Below the pieces are notes generated by a model. The model had not been told where the DNA came from. It did no database searches and saw only the letters and a program-made list of their open reading frames with translations. A stretch of 64,000 nt of DNA from ENR-C587 sp942493235 (lineage in GTDB: Bacteria > Bacteroidota > Ignavibacteria > Kapaibacteriales > UBA2268). Of the stretch, positions 1 through 8,853 are shown one piece after another. Numbering within the stretch: position 1 is the stretch's first letter; the number at the start of each line of letters is the position of its first letter. The translations under genes were made by a program, and so were the position numbers. Where the stretch lies: assembly GCA_942493235.1 (NCBI GenBank), contig OW818676.1:1178001-1242000 (forward strand), given 5' to 3'.

Positions 1-17
1 ATAATTTTGCCGAATCA

Positions 18-97
18 CCATTCTGAGTGCAACGAAAAACCATAATTATCAATAATTTAACTTTATCTGGATTCTTCACTGCGTTCAGAATTATAAC
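18..97. repeat. Degenerate copy of the ~80-bp inverted-repeat element
   Basis: This stretch has the layout of the inverted-repeat element seen elsewhere in the window: one arm like CATTCTGAGTGCAACGAA, an AT-rich centre and a second arm like TCTGGATTCTTCACTGCG. It is more diverged than the copies near 30 kb. The rest of 1-320 is AT-rich non-coding sequence in which nothing else was recognised. Confidence 0.6.
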
Positions 98-320
98 TTT
101 TGGAATAGACTATAGATTGACCTGAAAATCAAAATTAAATAGTTTAGCAATAGACTTAAATAGACAGACCAAGTGCTTATATCTTTCGTTTATCATAATT
201 AAACATGCATCTAATATAGCTTTATAAAGGTACTAATTAGAAAATTTAAAAATAATTCGCTATTTTTGAAATCTTTCTATTATTTAAAAAACGAAATTTT
301 TATTATTTACGTGTTATATT

Positions 321-1319
321 ATGAATGAAGATATGAAGAGAATAGTTATGAACTTTTTAGATAAACATAGTTACTTAAAATATATAGTAGCATCATTTGC
401 GATACTACTGCTATCGACTATGTCTATTTCATTTTCTTCTTATTATCAAGACAGTATAGATTCGAAAATTGCTTTTTTTAAGCCACTTATGGCAAAGCTG
501 ATACGCTCCGGTGCTGATTCAAGCTTTGTTTTTTCATTGATTGTTGATAATAATACAAGATTTGACGAAAAGTTTTGTAAAGTAAACGTTAGTGGATATT
601 TGAACAAACCGGATTATTCTAACTTCTATAATTATAATTCGATTAAAGAAAACCGTTCATTTATAAATGAAAATTTGGAATTACTTCAAGCAGCCGAGCT
701 TAAATATTCGGTTCCTAAAGAAGTAATTGCCTCAATCCTGTGGGTAGAAACCCGGCATGGTAAATTCCTTGGCAAAAATAATATTGTTAGTGTATTTTTA
801 AGTACCGCAATGGTAGATAGAGAAGACTTTGTATTGATGAATAAAAAAGCAATCAGGGATAATCCCGATATTGCCGAAACAGAGTATGCGGAATACGACA
901 AAAAAATAGAGCAAAGATCGCAGAAAAAAGCCGATTGGGCGATTAAAGAAATATTAGCTCTCGAGAAAATTAGTAAGCAGAGAAAGCTTAGAATTACAAA
1001 TATTTTTGGTTCATGGGCAGGAGCTTTCGGATTATCTCAATTTCTTCCTTCCAGCTATATCAGCTGGGCTGTTGATGGCAATTCAGATGGGACAATTGAT
1101 TTGTTTAATAAAGAAGATGCCATTTTCAGTATTGCTAATTATCTAAAGACTAACGGATGGGGACCGGCGGACTCTAATAAACGTGCAGCGGTATTTCACT
1201 ATAATAATAGTAATGACTACGTCGATGCTGTATTGAAGCTTGCTTCTAAATCCGAGTATAACAAATTGAAAAAGTCTCTAAACGAACAAATGGAAGATTT
1301 GGACTACATTGGAGAATAA
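321..1319 (+). CDS. Lytic murein transglycosylase, MltB/SLT_2-like
   Basis: The 332-residue product has one N-terminal membrane segment (about residues 18-42), which would anchor it with the rest in the periplasm. The C-terminal two thirds match the MltB-type fold. ILWVETRHG carries the likely catalytic glutamate. It is followed by the family signature GSWAGAFGLSQFLPSSY, then AVDGNSDGTIDL and a DAIFSIANYLKTNGW stretch. MltB-family enzymes cleave the MurNAc-GlcNAc bond of peptidoglycan non-hydrolytically, giving 1,6-anhydro ends. The gene overlaps the next one by 11 bp, so the two are probably co-translated. The fold assignment is firm. The exact family member and the substrate role (remodelling or recycling) are inferred. 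Confidence 0.88.
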   Translation: MNEDMKRIVMNFLDKHSYLKYIVASFAILLLSTMSISFSSYYQDSIDSKIAFFKPLMAKLIRSGADSSFVFSLIVDNNTRFDEKFCKVNVSGYLNKPDYSNFYNYNSIKENRSFINENLELLQAAELKYSVPKEVIASILWVETRHGKFLGKNNIVSVFLSTAMVDREDFVLMNKKAIRDNPDIAETEYAEYDKKIEQRSQKKADWAIKEILALEKISKQRKLRITNIFGSWAGAFGLSQFLPSSYISWAVDGNSDGTIDLFNKEDAIFSIANYLKTNGWGPADSNKRAAVFHYNNSNDYVDAVLKLASKSEYNKLKKSLNEQMEDLDYIGE

Positions 1320-1584
1320 ACTCCCCGATAAAGCCGAATGCAGAGCCGGATGTGCAGCCTGCTGTATCGTGATTTCGATTTCATCGCCATTGCCGAAAAT
1401 GCCTGAGGGTAAACCTGCCGGTATTAGATGCCTGAACTTAGACCTCAATAATAACTGCACTATTCACAGAGCTAAAGATTATCCTGCCGTATGTTCAAGT
1501 TTTAAGCCATCTGATGAAATGTGCGGTGCTGATAACGAATTTGCATTTTCGTACCTCGAAAAAATGGAAATTGATACTAAATAA
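1309..1584 (+). CDS. YkgJ-type cysteine-cluster protein
   Basis: The 91-residue protein is rich in cysteines arranged as in the zinc/iron-chelating YkgJ family (UPF0153): CRAGCAACC near residues 11-19, then RCLNLDLNNNCTIH and YPAVCSSF. These cysteines probably hold a metal or Fe-S centre. The biochemical role of the family is not established. The best start is TTG at 1309, inside the 3' end of the transglycosylase gene, which implies translational coupling. No in-frame ATG lies near the conserved region. Confidence 0.75.
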   Translation: MENKLPDKAECRAGCAACCIVISISSPLPKMPEGKPAGIRCLNLDLNNNCTIHRAKDYPAVCSSFKPSDEMCGADNEFAFSYLEKMEIDTK

Positions 1585-1737
1585 AAATATTTTGTTCTTC
1601 GCTGTTTCAATAGCTAAAATAATAAAGTAAAAAAAAGATACCTATTTGACTTCAAATTCTGCCGGATATTGCATATCTAAAGGAATGTGTTTTCTCTTTC
1701 CAACTCAGAACTCCGAACCCCGAAAGAAAGACCCACC

Positions 1738-1832
1738 TCGTCATCACTTTTAGTGTAATGAAGAATCCAGAATTATAAATAAGTCAGCTTAATCTGGATT
1801 CTACACTTTGTTCCTAATGACAAATTTTCGAC
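1738..1832. repeat. Inverted-repeat element copy in the 1585-2114 gap
   Basis: Within the 530-bp gap this copy has arms resembling TGAAGAATCCAGAA and ATCTGGATTCTACAC around an AT-rich centre, bounded by GTCATC and CTAATGAC. The rest of the gap is AT-rich, with fragments of the AATTCCTAATT-type low-complexity repeat (1900-1930). No gene was recognised there. Confidence 0.6.
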
Positions 1833-2114
1833 AGCTTCTTTGGGTGGGGTTGAATGATTTTTAGCCACAATACTCAGACTGAAGTACGGAGGAGTGCAAT
1901 TCCTAATTTCCAATTCCTAATTTTTTAATTCCCAGCCACCAGCCACTAATCCCCCTTACTACCCGCATAATTTGCGAAGATTCAATTACCAATTCAGTAT
2001 ATAGTAGAAAAAAAATTACAAATAAAATCAGCAGATTATTGATTATTAGCTTTTTATTTCGTAATTTAGTTTTTTGTAAATTTAACATAAAATTGTGATA
2101 TAATTGGAAAGAAT

Positions 2115-3569
2115 ATGGAAAAGTTACTAATTGAAAAAAGTGTTTCAGGCAGAAAAGGCTATACTTTGCCTGAATTAGACGTTCCAAAAATAAATCTAAG
2201 CGATATAGTATCTCCTGAATTCGTCCGCAAAGACGAGCCTATGCTTCCGGAAATCAGCGAAAATGAAATTTCCAGACATTTCATCAGATTATCAAAGCTT
2301 AACTTCAATATTGAAGAAGGTTTATATCCTCTTGGCTCTTGTACTATGAAGTATAACCCAAAAGTAAACGAAAAAACTGCTTCTATGCCGGGACTGAACG
2401 AACTTCACCCTTGCACTAACCCTAAATATGCTCAAGGTGCATTGCAGTTAATGTATGAGCTTGGCGAAGACTTGAAAGAAATCGTTGGTTTGCAAGGTGT
2501 TACTTTACAGCCTTGTGCCGGTGCTCACGGTGAATTCACCGGTATAATGATGTTTAGAGCTTATCACTTGCACCGCAAAGATACTAAAAGAACTAAAATT
2601 TTAATTCCTGACTCTGCTCATGGAACTAATCCGGCTTCTGCTTCTATTGCCGGTTTCAAAATTGAAAGCATCAAATCATTAGAAAACGGCAGGCTTGACA
2701 TCGCAGATTTGGCAAGCAAATGCAACGACGAAGTTGCCGGATTTATGCTTACTAATCCTAATACTTTAGGTTTATTTGAAAACCAAATAGTAGAAATCGA
2801 AAAATTAATCCACGGTTGCGGCGGATTGATGTACATGGACGGAGCAAATCTTAACGCACTTCTTGGCATAGTTCGCCCTGGCGATATGGGATTTGACGCA
2901 GTTCACATCAATTTACACAAGACTTTTGCCACTCCTCATGGTGGTGGCGGTCCGGGTGCAGGTCCTGTATGCGTTAGCGAAAAATTAATTCCATTTTTAC
3001 CTGTTCCTCAAGTAATTAAAAATGGCGACAATTACGAATTTGTTGAAGTAATTCCTACATCTATCGGTAAGGTTCACTCATTTTTTGGCAATTTCGGTGT
3101 AATGGTTCGTGCTTATACTTATATCAGAATGCACGGTGCCAAAGGCTTACGTAATATAAGTGAATCGGCTATACTAAATGCAAATTACTTATTTAGCTTT
3201 TTAAAAGACGATTTTGAAGTGCCTCATAACGAAAGCTGTATGCACGAATTCGTATTAAGTGGCGATAAACAAAAGAAATTCAATGGCATTACTACCAAAG
3301 ATATGGCGAAGAGACTTTTAGATTACGGCTATCATGCTCCTACTATTTACTTCCCGTTAATAGTTCACGAAGCAATCTTAGTTGAGCCGACCGAAACAGA
3401 AACCAAAGAGAGCTTAGACCAATTTGCAAATGCTATGCTTACTATTGCCAAAGAAGCTAAGGAAACTCCCGAATTAGTGCTTAATGCTCCTATTAATGCA
3501 CCTCTGAAGAGATTAAATGATGCTCTTGCGGCTCGTAATCTCGACATTACTTGGACAAAGAAAAAGTAA
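2115..3569 (+). CDS. gcvPB: Glycine dehydrogenase (decarboxylating) subunit 2
   Basis: The 484-residue protein is the C-terminal half of the glycine-cleavage P-protein, in organisms where the P-protein is split in two. The PLP lysine is visible in HINLHKTFATPHGGGGPG (about K269), with the upstream GAHGEFTG, DSAHGTNPASA and MDGANLNAL stretches typical of the family. With GcvPA it decarboxylates glycine and passes the aminomethyl group to the H-protein lipoyl arm. The partners gcvPA, gcvH and gcvT are not in this window, so the gene stands alone. A good intrinsic terminator follows directly. Confidence 0.97.
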   Translation: MEKLLIEKSVSGRKGYTLPELDVPKINLSDIVSPEFVRKDEPMLPEISENEISRHFIRLSKLNFNIEEGLYPLGSCTMKYNPKVNEKTASMPGLNELHPCTNPKYAQGALQLMYELGEDLKEIVGLQGVTLQPCAGAHGEFTGIMMFRAYHLHRKDTKRTKILIPDSAHGTNPASASIAGFKIESIKSLENGRLDIADLASKCNDEVAGFMLTNPNTLGLFENQIVEIEKLIHGCGGLMYMDGANLNALLGIVRPGDMGFDAVHINLHKTFATPHGGGGPGAGPVCVSEKLIPFLPVPQVIKNGDNYEFVEVIPTSIGKVHSFFGNFGVMVRAYTYIRMHGAKGLRNISESAILNANYLFSFLKDDFEVPHNESCMHEFVLSGDKQKKFNGITTKDMAKRLLDYGYHAPTIYFPLIVHEAILVEPTETETKESLDQFANAMLTIAKEAKETPELVLNAPINAPLKRLNDALAARNLDITWTKKK

Positions 3570-3594
3570 TTTGTCGATTATATGATTTTTTGAA

Positions 3595-3624
3595 AAAGAG
3601 TTCCTTTCGGAACTCTTTTTTTTA
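3595..3624 (+). terminator. Rho-independent terminator after gcvPB
   Basis: A perfect 10-bp stem AAAGAGTTCC/GGAACTCTTT with a TTTC loop is followed by a run of T. It lies about 25 bp after the gcvPB stop codon. Confidence 0.9.
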
Positions 3625-4144
3625 TAAAATAACTAAAAGGTTATTCCAAATTTTACTATTTACTACTTGTAATTTGTTTTTTTTGATATGAACCACATAT
3701 TCAAGCTTTAAATCAAATATTGATTGTTATCTGGAACTTCATAGGCTGTGTAGATACTAATGTCTTTTGCAAATGTCTCATTACATGTAACAAATGATAT
3801 TATATAGTCAATTTTCGCTTATAAACCCACAAGTTAATGCAGAACTTAAATTTGAATTAGATACTGTATTAACATTAAACGAAATAGATAAAGTATTTTT
3901 AGATAAAATAAAACAATGTTTAAAACAATGTTTGGTATTGTAAAAAATTTTATTATATTTGTAGCTTGAATGTTTGAGAAATACAAATACTATACTATTT
4001 ATAAGGCTGTAATTGTGGAGAACATTAATGAAAAGCTACAAATATTTTGAAATAAATAGAACACTAATTAAAACAATGATTAATATATTGAAAATATTAG
4101 TTAAATTCGCAATTCGTAATTATTAAAATAAATTGGAAAAACAA
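3625..4144. other. Intergenic region with a 49-codon open frame of doubtful status
   Basis: The only coding candidate is an ATG frame at 3794-3943 (+) encoding a short acidic, helical-looking peptide that ends ...KIKQCLKQCLVL. It resembles the tail of a longer helical protein more than a free-standing gene, and it overlaps the promoter-like site at 3932-3961. No other feature was recognised. Confidence 0.3.
3932..3961 (+). promoter_or_regulatory. Bacteroidota-type promoter, probably for the TetR gene
   Basis: TTG at 3932-3934 is separated by exactly 19 bp from TATATTTG at 3954-3961. This fits the Bacteroidota -33/-7 pattern (TTTG-N19-TAnnTTTG). It would give a leader of about 175 nt before the regulator gene at 4145. 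Confidence 0.5.
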
Positions 4145-4723
4145 ATGAAAAATAGTGATTTCGAGACAAAAAAAGAAAACATTTTAAAGACGACTATCGA
4201 ACTGCTTAAAATTAAGTCAATTGATTTAATTTCTATAAGAGAAATAGCTTCATTGGCAAAAGTTAATACAGCCTCTATCAATTATTACTTTAAATCAAAA
4301 GATTTACTTTTCGAAAATGCAATAGAATATAGTATGACAACAGGGATAAATCAATGGTTTTTTTTAAATATTGATTTTTGCAATATCAAAAAATCTGACC
4401 TTAGTTCTTTTGTATTATTTCTCCATTTATCAACTATTCAAAATCCAAGTCTATCACGAACTAGAATTATAAATCTTTTAAATGCAAAATCAACTAACAA
4501 TCTGAATATTAAAATATTTGAAATGATATATAAAATTGCTAAAAGCATATATATTGGTACTGACACTGATGAACTAAAAATAAAAGTCAGCCTTGTATAT
4601 GCGTCTTTAGTAAATATTTCTTGCACAATAGATGATTTAAATATATTTTTAAATACTCAAATTGAGAACGAAGAAGTATTAAAGAAATATATTAATAGTA
4701 TAATAGATATTATATTCAACTAA
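4145..4723 (+). CDS. TetR/AcrR-family transcriptional regulator
   Basis: The first 60 residues form a TetR-type helix-turn-helix (ILKTTIELLK, then ISIREIASLAKVNTASINYYFKSKDLLF). The rest is a helical ligand-binding domain without recognisable specificity. ATG at 4145 was chosen; a TTG at 4133 in the same frame would add four residues. The next sequence downstream is a decayed FAD oxidoreductase gene on the same strand, which may have been its regulatory target. Confidence 0.85.
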   Translation: MKNSDFETKKENILKTTIELLKIKSIDLISIREIASLAKVNTASINYYFKSKDLLFENAIEYSMTTGINQWFFLNIDFCNIKKSDLSSFVLFLHLSTIQNPSLSRTRIINLLNAKSTNNLNIKIFEMIYKIAKSIYIGTDTDELKIKVSLVYASLVNISCTIDDLNIFLNTQIENEEVLKKYINSIIDIIFN

Positions 4724-4737
4724 AAGAGATTTATTGA

Positions 4738-5010
4738 ATTCGAAACAAAGAATAATAATTATCGTTGCAGGTATTAGTGGTTTGTCAGCTGGAATAATCT
4801 AACAAATCAATGGGTTTGATACTAAAATTTACATAATCAACCCAATGCTCTTCAGAGCAGTACCAGATGGAATTGAGGCTAATATAATTTTAATGATTGT
4901 AATCAATATTTATTGGTCACAATTACTGATTAATCTATAAACAACTTTTGGAAAATTGTAGGTGCTTTAGATAATTCCGCTGAAATAGTAAGCAATGAGA
5001 GCTTTTTTAG
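4738..5010 (+). pseudogene. Remnant of an NAD(P)/FAD oxidoreductase, phytoene-desaturase-like
   Basis: Translation gives IIIIVAGISGLSAGII, a stop, then QINGFDTKIYI. This is a dinucleotide-binding motif (usually GAGISGLSAGI) as found at the N-terminus of the phytoene dehydrogenase-related family. Further on, NNFWKIVGALDNSAEIVSNE matches a conserved early stretch of the same family as I recall it. The central glycine-rich part is missing, and stops and frame changes are frequent. After about 5050 the sequence is too degraded to read. It directly follows the tetR-like gene. Confidence 0.55.
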
Positions 5011-5216
5011 GAGATGGGCTCTGCCACTGAGATAGAGACCATCTGGAGCAAATTGATTTATTTTTGGCTGCATAAAATAAGGGCATATTTAGATAATGTA
5101 ATTCAACAATGTGCTGTAAGCATGTATTATTAAGAAAATATAATACTACTAAGCGGAGAATCAACCATACTATGCTATTGAACTTCTAATAAATAATATT
5201 GACATATTAGACAAAA

Positions 5217-5528
5217 CTAATTTATCAAAATAGCTGATTTATTAATTTCATCGATAAAAGGATCGCCTTCTTCATAATCGGCTATTGAATATGTTCTAAC
5301 TTGTATCAAATCAAAATCAACTAATTCATTTGCAATAAGTAAATTATCAATTAATCCTACTCCAAGAAAATTTTCTGACACTAATAAAACATCAATATCC
5401 GAATACTCGTTTTGTTGATTTTTAGAATATGAACCAAATATTTTTGCTATTTTCACATCAATACCTTTATTCTTTATTCTTTTAACAAATTCTTGAGTAT
5501 AGTTTATACAATTTTCTCTTGTAAGCAT
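5217..5528 (-). CDS. MNT-type minimal nucleotidyltransferase (antitoxin)
   Basis: The 103-residue protein has the polymerase-beta-type signature KIFGSYSKNQQNEYSDIDVLLV, with GS and the DxD metal ligands. It forms a pair with the HEPN gene that precedes it and overlaps it by 25 bp. In characterised HEPN/MNT modules the MNT protein AMPylates and silences the HEPN RNase. The same architecture recurs several times at 50-63 kb. Confidence 0.85.
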   Translation of the reverse strand: MLTRENCINYTQEFVKRIKNKGIDVKIAKIFGSYSKNQQNEYSDIDVLLVSENFLGVGLIDNLLIANELVDFDLIQVRTYSIADYEEGDPFIDEINKSAILIN

Positions 5529-5896
5529 TGTCTTATCTCATAGTAATTTTGAACAATTGAGTTAACATATTCTTCAGTAAGCAACTGATTTATTTTAAAT
5601 TTATAGTCTGGATACCTACCTTGAATTTGAAAATTATTCATTAAAGTTAAAAATACCATTTGCTCATTAGTAAACTCAATTGTTGTTTGTTTGACTAAAT
5701 TTGTCAAATTATGAGTTTTCGGAGGAATTAAATTGTTGTTATTTTTAACCCAATGTGCTTTTATCAGCTTTTCTAAAGATAAATGTGCAATAAACAATGA
5801 ATGCATGAAATGTTTTGATTTTAACAAAACTTTAAATACTTCAAAATCATCGTTTGAAGATTTAATCCAATATTCTATATGTTCTAGCATTGTCAT
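5504..5896 (-). CDS. HEPN-domain protein (toxin of a HEPN/MNT pair)
   Basis: The 130-residue all-helical protein has the HEPN signatures FIAHLSLEKLIKAHWV and PPKTHNLTNLV, followed by GRYPDYK near the C-terminus. It is probably an RNase toxin or an RNase-like subunit neutralised by the adjacent MNT protein. It is the first gene of the two-gene operon. The 612 bp between it and tsaD hold no further supported gene except the weak frame at 6137-6352. Confidence 0.8.
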   Translation of the reverse strand: MTMLEHIEYWIKSSNDDFEVFKVLLKSKHFMHSLFIAHLSLEKLIKAHWVKNNNNLIPPKTHNLTNLVKQTTIEFTNEQMVFLTLMNNFQIQGRYPDYKFKINQLLTEEYVNSIVQNYYEIRQCLQEKIV

Positions 5897-6136
5897 GTTT
5901 TTGTAACACGAACAATTTAAAAAAATATTTGAACAGTTCGTATAACTTTAATATTAATATGATAATTATATTTGTGCACAGTTTCAAAATTAAGTATTGT
6001 ATTGCTATATTAAATCATTAAATTCGGTATCTTTCATTATTTAGCTCTGATTGACGAGAGAAATATTTTTTCACTTTCAATACCTATAATTTTGATTCTA
6101 ATAATCTTAATAATATTTATTATCTTAATTGGTTAA

Positions 6137-6352
6137 TCAATGGTTTATACTTTCTTTTAGCACCGGAAAAAGCGTAAAGAGAATCTTGTGAAGCTCATGA
6201 GCTGCTAAGCAATTAATATTAACAAAGAATGGATTCTCCAAAGTATATCTACGGAACAATAATGTATTAATATTTTGATAAATTACAAAGAAATAATCAA
6301 ATAATTCCTTATCTATAAAATGTTTATAAATTTCAGTAGAAAGATTTCTCAA
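6137..6352 (-). other. Unrecognised open frame, possibly a gene remnant
   Basis: An uninterrupted frame on the minus strand reads PAWAPPRLRNLSTEIYKHF... and ends ...HELHKILFTLFPVLKESINH. It has only a TTG start and a stop a few codons upstream. Its composition is protein-like, but no family was recognised. It could be the C-terminal piece of a lost gene. It lies between the HEPN/MNT pair and tsaD. Confidence 0.3.
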
Positions 6353-6508
6353 CCGAGGTGGAGCCCATGCAGGTAGAAGCTAATGTTTTTTCTCACAAAA
6401 TTATTATTAGTAGTGTAGTATTGTGAAATTAATTATTTTTGTATTCTGAATATTTGCATATATCAAAGCAAATATTTTAAAAGTATGAATAATAATATGT
6501 GAAAAAAA

Positions 6509-7564
6509 ATGAAAATATTAGCTATAGAATCTTCTTGCGACGAAACATCTGCCGCTGTAATGGACGGCACCGTAATCAAAAGCAACATAATATCATCGCA
6601 ACTGTTTCATTCAAATTTCGGTGGAGTAGTCCCGGAGCTTGCCTCGAGAGCTCATATTAAGAGTATTTCGCAAATAGTTGATGAAGCATTAAAATCAAGT
6701 TCTACGTCAATTACCGATATTGGAGCAATTGCGGTAACTTCTGAACCCGGGCTTATTGGCTCTCTGATTGTAGGCTCTAATTTCGCAAAAGGATTATCTA
6801 TCAGATACGATATACCGATAATCCCTGTAAATCATATAGAGGGGCATATATTTTCAGGCTGTATGGAAGACGACACTATAGAATTTCCTTTGATATGCTT
6901 GGTAGTTAGTGGTGGGCACACAGCTATATTTTTCGTTGAATCTTATAATAAATATTCAGTGGTTGGGGCTACTATCGACGATGCTGCCGGTGAGGCATTT
7001 GATAAAATTGCTACTCTGATGGGGCTTCCATATCCGGGTGGACCGCAGATTGATAAATTAGCGAAAATCGGTAATCCGAAAGCTTTTGATTTTCCGCGTT
7101 CTATGTTACATTCAAAAGATTATAATTTCAGCTTCAGTGGGCTGAAGACTTCTGTTCGATACTTTTTAGCTAAAGAGTACGGGGCAGACATTCCTGAAGA
7201 CATAAAACCGGACTTAGCCGCATCCGTGCAGTCGGCAATTGTCGATGTATTAGTTGCCAAGACTATTCGTGCATCTAAAGACATGAATGCCAAAGCAGTT
7301 ATAATTGCGGGGGGAGTTAGCTCCAATACCGGTCTAAGAAATAAAATGGCTGAAGTAGCCGATAAACATAAAATTAGATTCGCAGCACCCAAAATGGGAT
7401 ACTGCATGGACAATGCCGCAATGATTGGTTTTATTGCCGAGCGTAAAATTAACGAAGTAAAAAGCAAGTATCCTAAAGATTTAACTTTTACCGTTAATTC
7501 TAATGCGATCAGAGCAGCAAGACCTATAAAAGTGAGAAGGCAGAACCCAAGCGAAACGAAATGA
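6509..7564 (+). CDS. tsaD: tRNA N6-adenosine threonylcarbamoyltransferase
   Basis: The 351-residue protein begins MKILAIESSCDETSAAV and carries the metal-binding HxxxH in PVNHIEGHIFSG (H109, H113), with LVVSGGHTAI and DDAAGEAFDKIA following. These are family signatures. TsaD transfers the threonylcarbamoyl group made by TsaC to A37 of ANN-decoding tRNAs, working with TsaB and TsaE. Neither partner is in the window. Length and motif order are normal, so the gene looks intact. Confidence 0.98.
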   Translation: MKILAIESSCDETSAAVMDGTVIKSNIISSQLFHSNFGGVVPELASRAHIKSISQIVDEALKSSSTSITDIGAIAVTSEPGLIGSLIVGSNFAKGLSIRYDIPIIPVNHIEGHIFSGCMEDDTIEFPLICLVVSGGHTAIFFVESYNKYSVVGATIDDAAGEAFDKIATLMGLPYPGGPQIDKLAKIGNPKAFDFPRSMLHSKDYNFSFSGLKTSVRYFLAKEYGADIPEDIKPDLAASVQSAIVDVLVAKTIRASKDMNAKAVIIAGGVSSNTGLRNKMAEVADKHKIRFAAPKMGYCMDNAAMIGFIAERKINEVKSKYPKDLTFTVNSNAIRAARPIKVRRQNPSETK

Positions 7565-7574
7565 TACCTTAAAA

Positions 7575-7605
7575 AAAAGTTTTACACTTATGTAAAACTT
7601 TTTTT
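7575..7605. terminator. Bidirectional terminator between tsaD and a small minus-strand gene
   Basis: An 11-bp stem AAAAGTTTTAC/GTAAAACTTTT with a 6-nt loop is flanked by A-runs on the left and T-runs on the right. It can therefore terminate tsaD on the + strand and the 52-codon gene on the minus strand. Confidence 0.85.
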
Positions 7606-7628
7606 ATAAGCTTGCTAATTATTGTAAA

Positions 7629-7787
7629 CTATTTTCTTTTGCCACTCACAGCTGGCTTTATGGGCTTTTTATATTGTTTTTTCTTTCCTTTACGAAATGC
7701 AGAAAATATCATCAATGTAGGGAAAGATAAAAGTGCTATTACTACTAATATAGTAACAATTATTTCCATAATTCCGGAAGAATCCAT
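7629..7787 (-). CDS. Small single-pass membrane protein with basic tail, 52 residues
   Basis: Reading the minus strand from ATG at 7787 gives a 52-residue protein. It has a short N-terminus (MDSSGIMEI), a hydrophobic segment of about 22 residues (IIVTILVVIALLSFPTLMIF) and a lysine-rich tail (FRKGKKKQYKKPIKP...). A strong Shine-Dalgarno GAGGAGG lies 5-11 bases upstream, and a hairpin terminator lies just past the stop. The opposite strand also has an open frame here, but without a ribosome site. The family is not recognised. A role as a membrane-anchored small regulator or subunit is only a guess. Confidence 0.62.
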   Translation of the reverse strand: MDSSGIMEIIVTILVVIALLSFPTLMIFSAFRKGKKKQYKKPIKPAVSGKRK

Positions 7788-7969
7788 AAAACCTCCTCAA
7801 TACTTTTAAAAATATTTAAAACTATTATTTGGCAAATATATAAAATTTGTATCATTAATCAAATGTTTTATTTTATATTTTTGAAAATAGTAAATATATT
7901 GAAACAAATTCAATGTTTAGGTGTTACTAAAAATATATTTTGTTTGTACTATAATTATTTGGAGTGATG

Positions 7970-8746
7970 ATGAATTCAAATGAAAATACCAGAAGAGCAT
8001 TTATGCAGAAACTTTTTACAATTTCTGTATTTGCTACAGCAGCACCTAAGCTATTAGCCCAATTAGAACCTGTAATATTTAAAAAGGGCGATAAGCTAAT
8101 GGGGGAATATTCGTTAAATATCGGAGATTATCCTGACTTATCCATCTTGTGGAAAAGTGTTAGAATCAATATATTTTCAGTAAATGAAAACAAAGATGTA
8201 AATGTAATCATCACTAAAGTGCCGATTGGAACTTTCGGTACTGATTATGCAGCGGTAAAGAATCATTGCCCACATCAAGGCGGTAATATGCTGGGCGTTA
8301 ATTCCACTACTCATAATTTTCAATGTGATATTCATGGATCTATCTTTGATGTTACAGGGCAATTCATCAGTGGGGTTGCTAATGCAAATTTAACTAAATA
8401 TACAACTACTTTTGATTCAAATAGCGGTCAGTTGAAAATCAATGTTGATTTTGATGTTTTAGCTGTAGATGATTTGACTTCGATGATAGTGCTAAAGCAA
8501 AACTATCCGAATCCGAGCTCGGGCATTACTAAGATTGAATTCGGAACAGAAAAACAATCGGCTGTAAAATTAGAATTGTATGATATAAACGGAAATAAAA
8601 TAAATACAATATTTGAATCAAGCAATTTTTCGGGTATTAGTTCGGTTTCAATAAATACATCGGATTTATCCAATGGTACTTACATATATCGATTGATGAT
8701 TAATGGGAAAGAGTCTGCTACAAGACAATTGCAGATAGTAAAATAA
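7970..8746 (+). CDS. Exported Rieske [2Fe-2S] protein with type IX secretion sorting domain
   Basis: Three parts are visible. The N-terminus has a twin-arginine-like signal (TRRAFMQKLF, hydrophobic stretch, then AAPKLLAQ). A Rieske domain follows, with both ligand boxes: CPH in NHCPHQGG and CDIH in QCDIHGSIFD, for a 2Cys-2His [2Fe-2S] cluster. The last 80 residues are a Por/type IX C-terminal sorting domain starting at QNYPNPSSG and ending in a beta-rich tail (GTYIYRLMINGKES...). The protein should be folded with its cluster in the cytoplasm, exported by Tat and then moved to the surface by T9SS. ATG at 7970 has GGAG at good spacing; GTG/ATG at 7964/7967 are alternatives. The redox partner is unknown. 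Confidence 0.85.
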   Translation: MNSNENTRRAFMQKLFTISVFATAAPKLLAQLEPVIFKKGDKLMGEYSLNIGDYPDLSILWKSVRINIFSVNENKDVNVIITKVPIGTFGTDYAAVKNHCPHQGGNMLGVNSTTHNFQCDIHGSIFDVTGQFISGVANANLTKYTTTFDSNSGQLKINVDFDVLAVDDLTSMIVLKQNYPNPSSGITKIEFGTEKQSAVKLELYDINGNKINTIFESSNFSGISSVSINTSDLSNGTYIYRLMINGKESATRQLQIVK

Positions 8747-8781
8747 AAAAATCAATTATCAATTACTTATTTAACATATTG

Positions 8782-8827
8782 CTCGACATCTGCCCGATGT
8801 ACTAACTGAGGGTAGATGTCGAGTTTT
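8782..8827 (+). terminator. Terminator after the Rieske gene
   Basis: A 10-bp perfect stem CTCGACATCT/AGATGTCGAG, with further pairing CCC/GGG inside the loop, is followed by TTTT. It separates the + strand Rieske gene from the convergent Bat cluster. Confidence 0.75.
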
Positions 8828-8853
8828 CTAAATGAGTGTCCTGAAATATATCG

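Noticed and set aside
7612..7809. Plus-strand open frame of 65 codons after tsaD
   Set aside because: It starts inside the terminator region without a ribosome site; the minus strand of the same DNA has a better gene with GAGGAGG and a membrane-protein composition.
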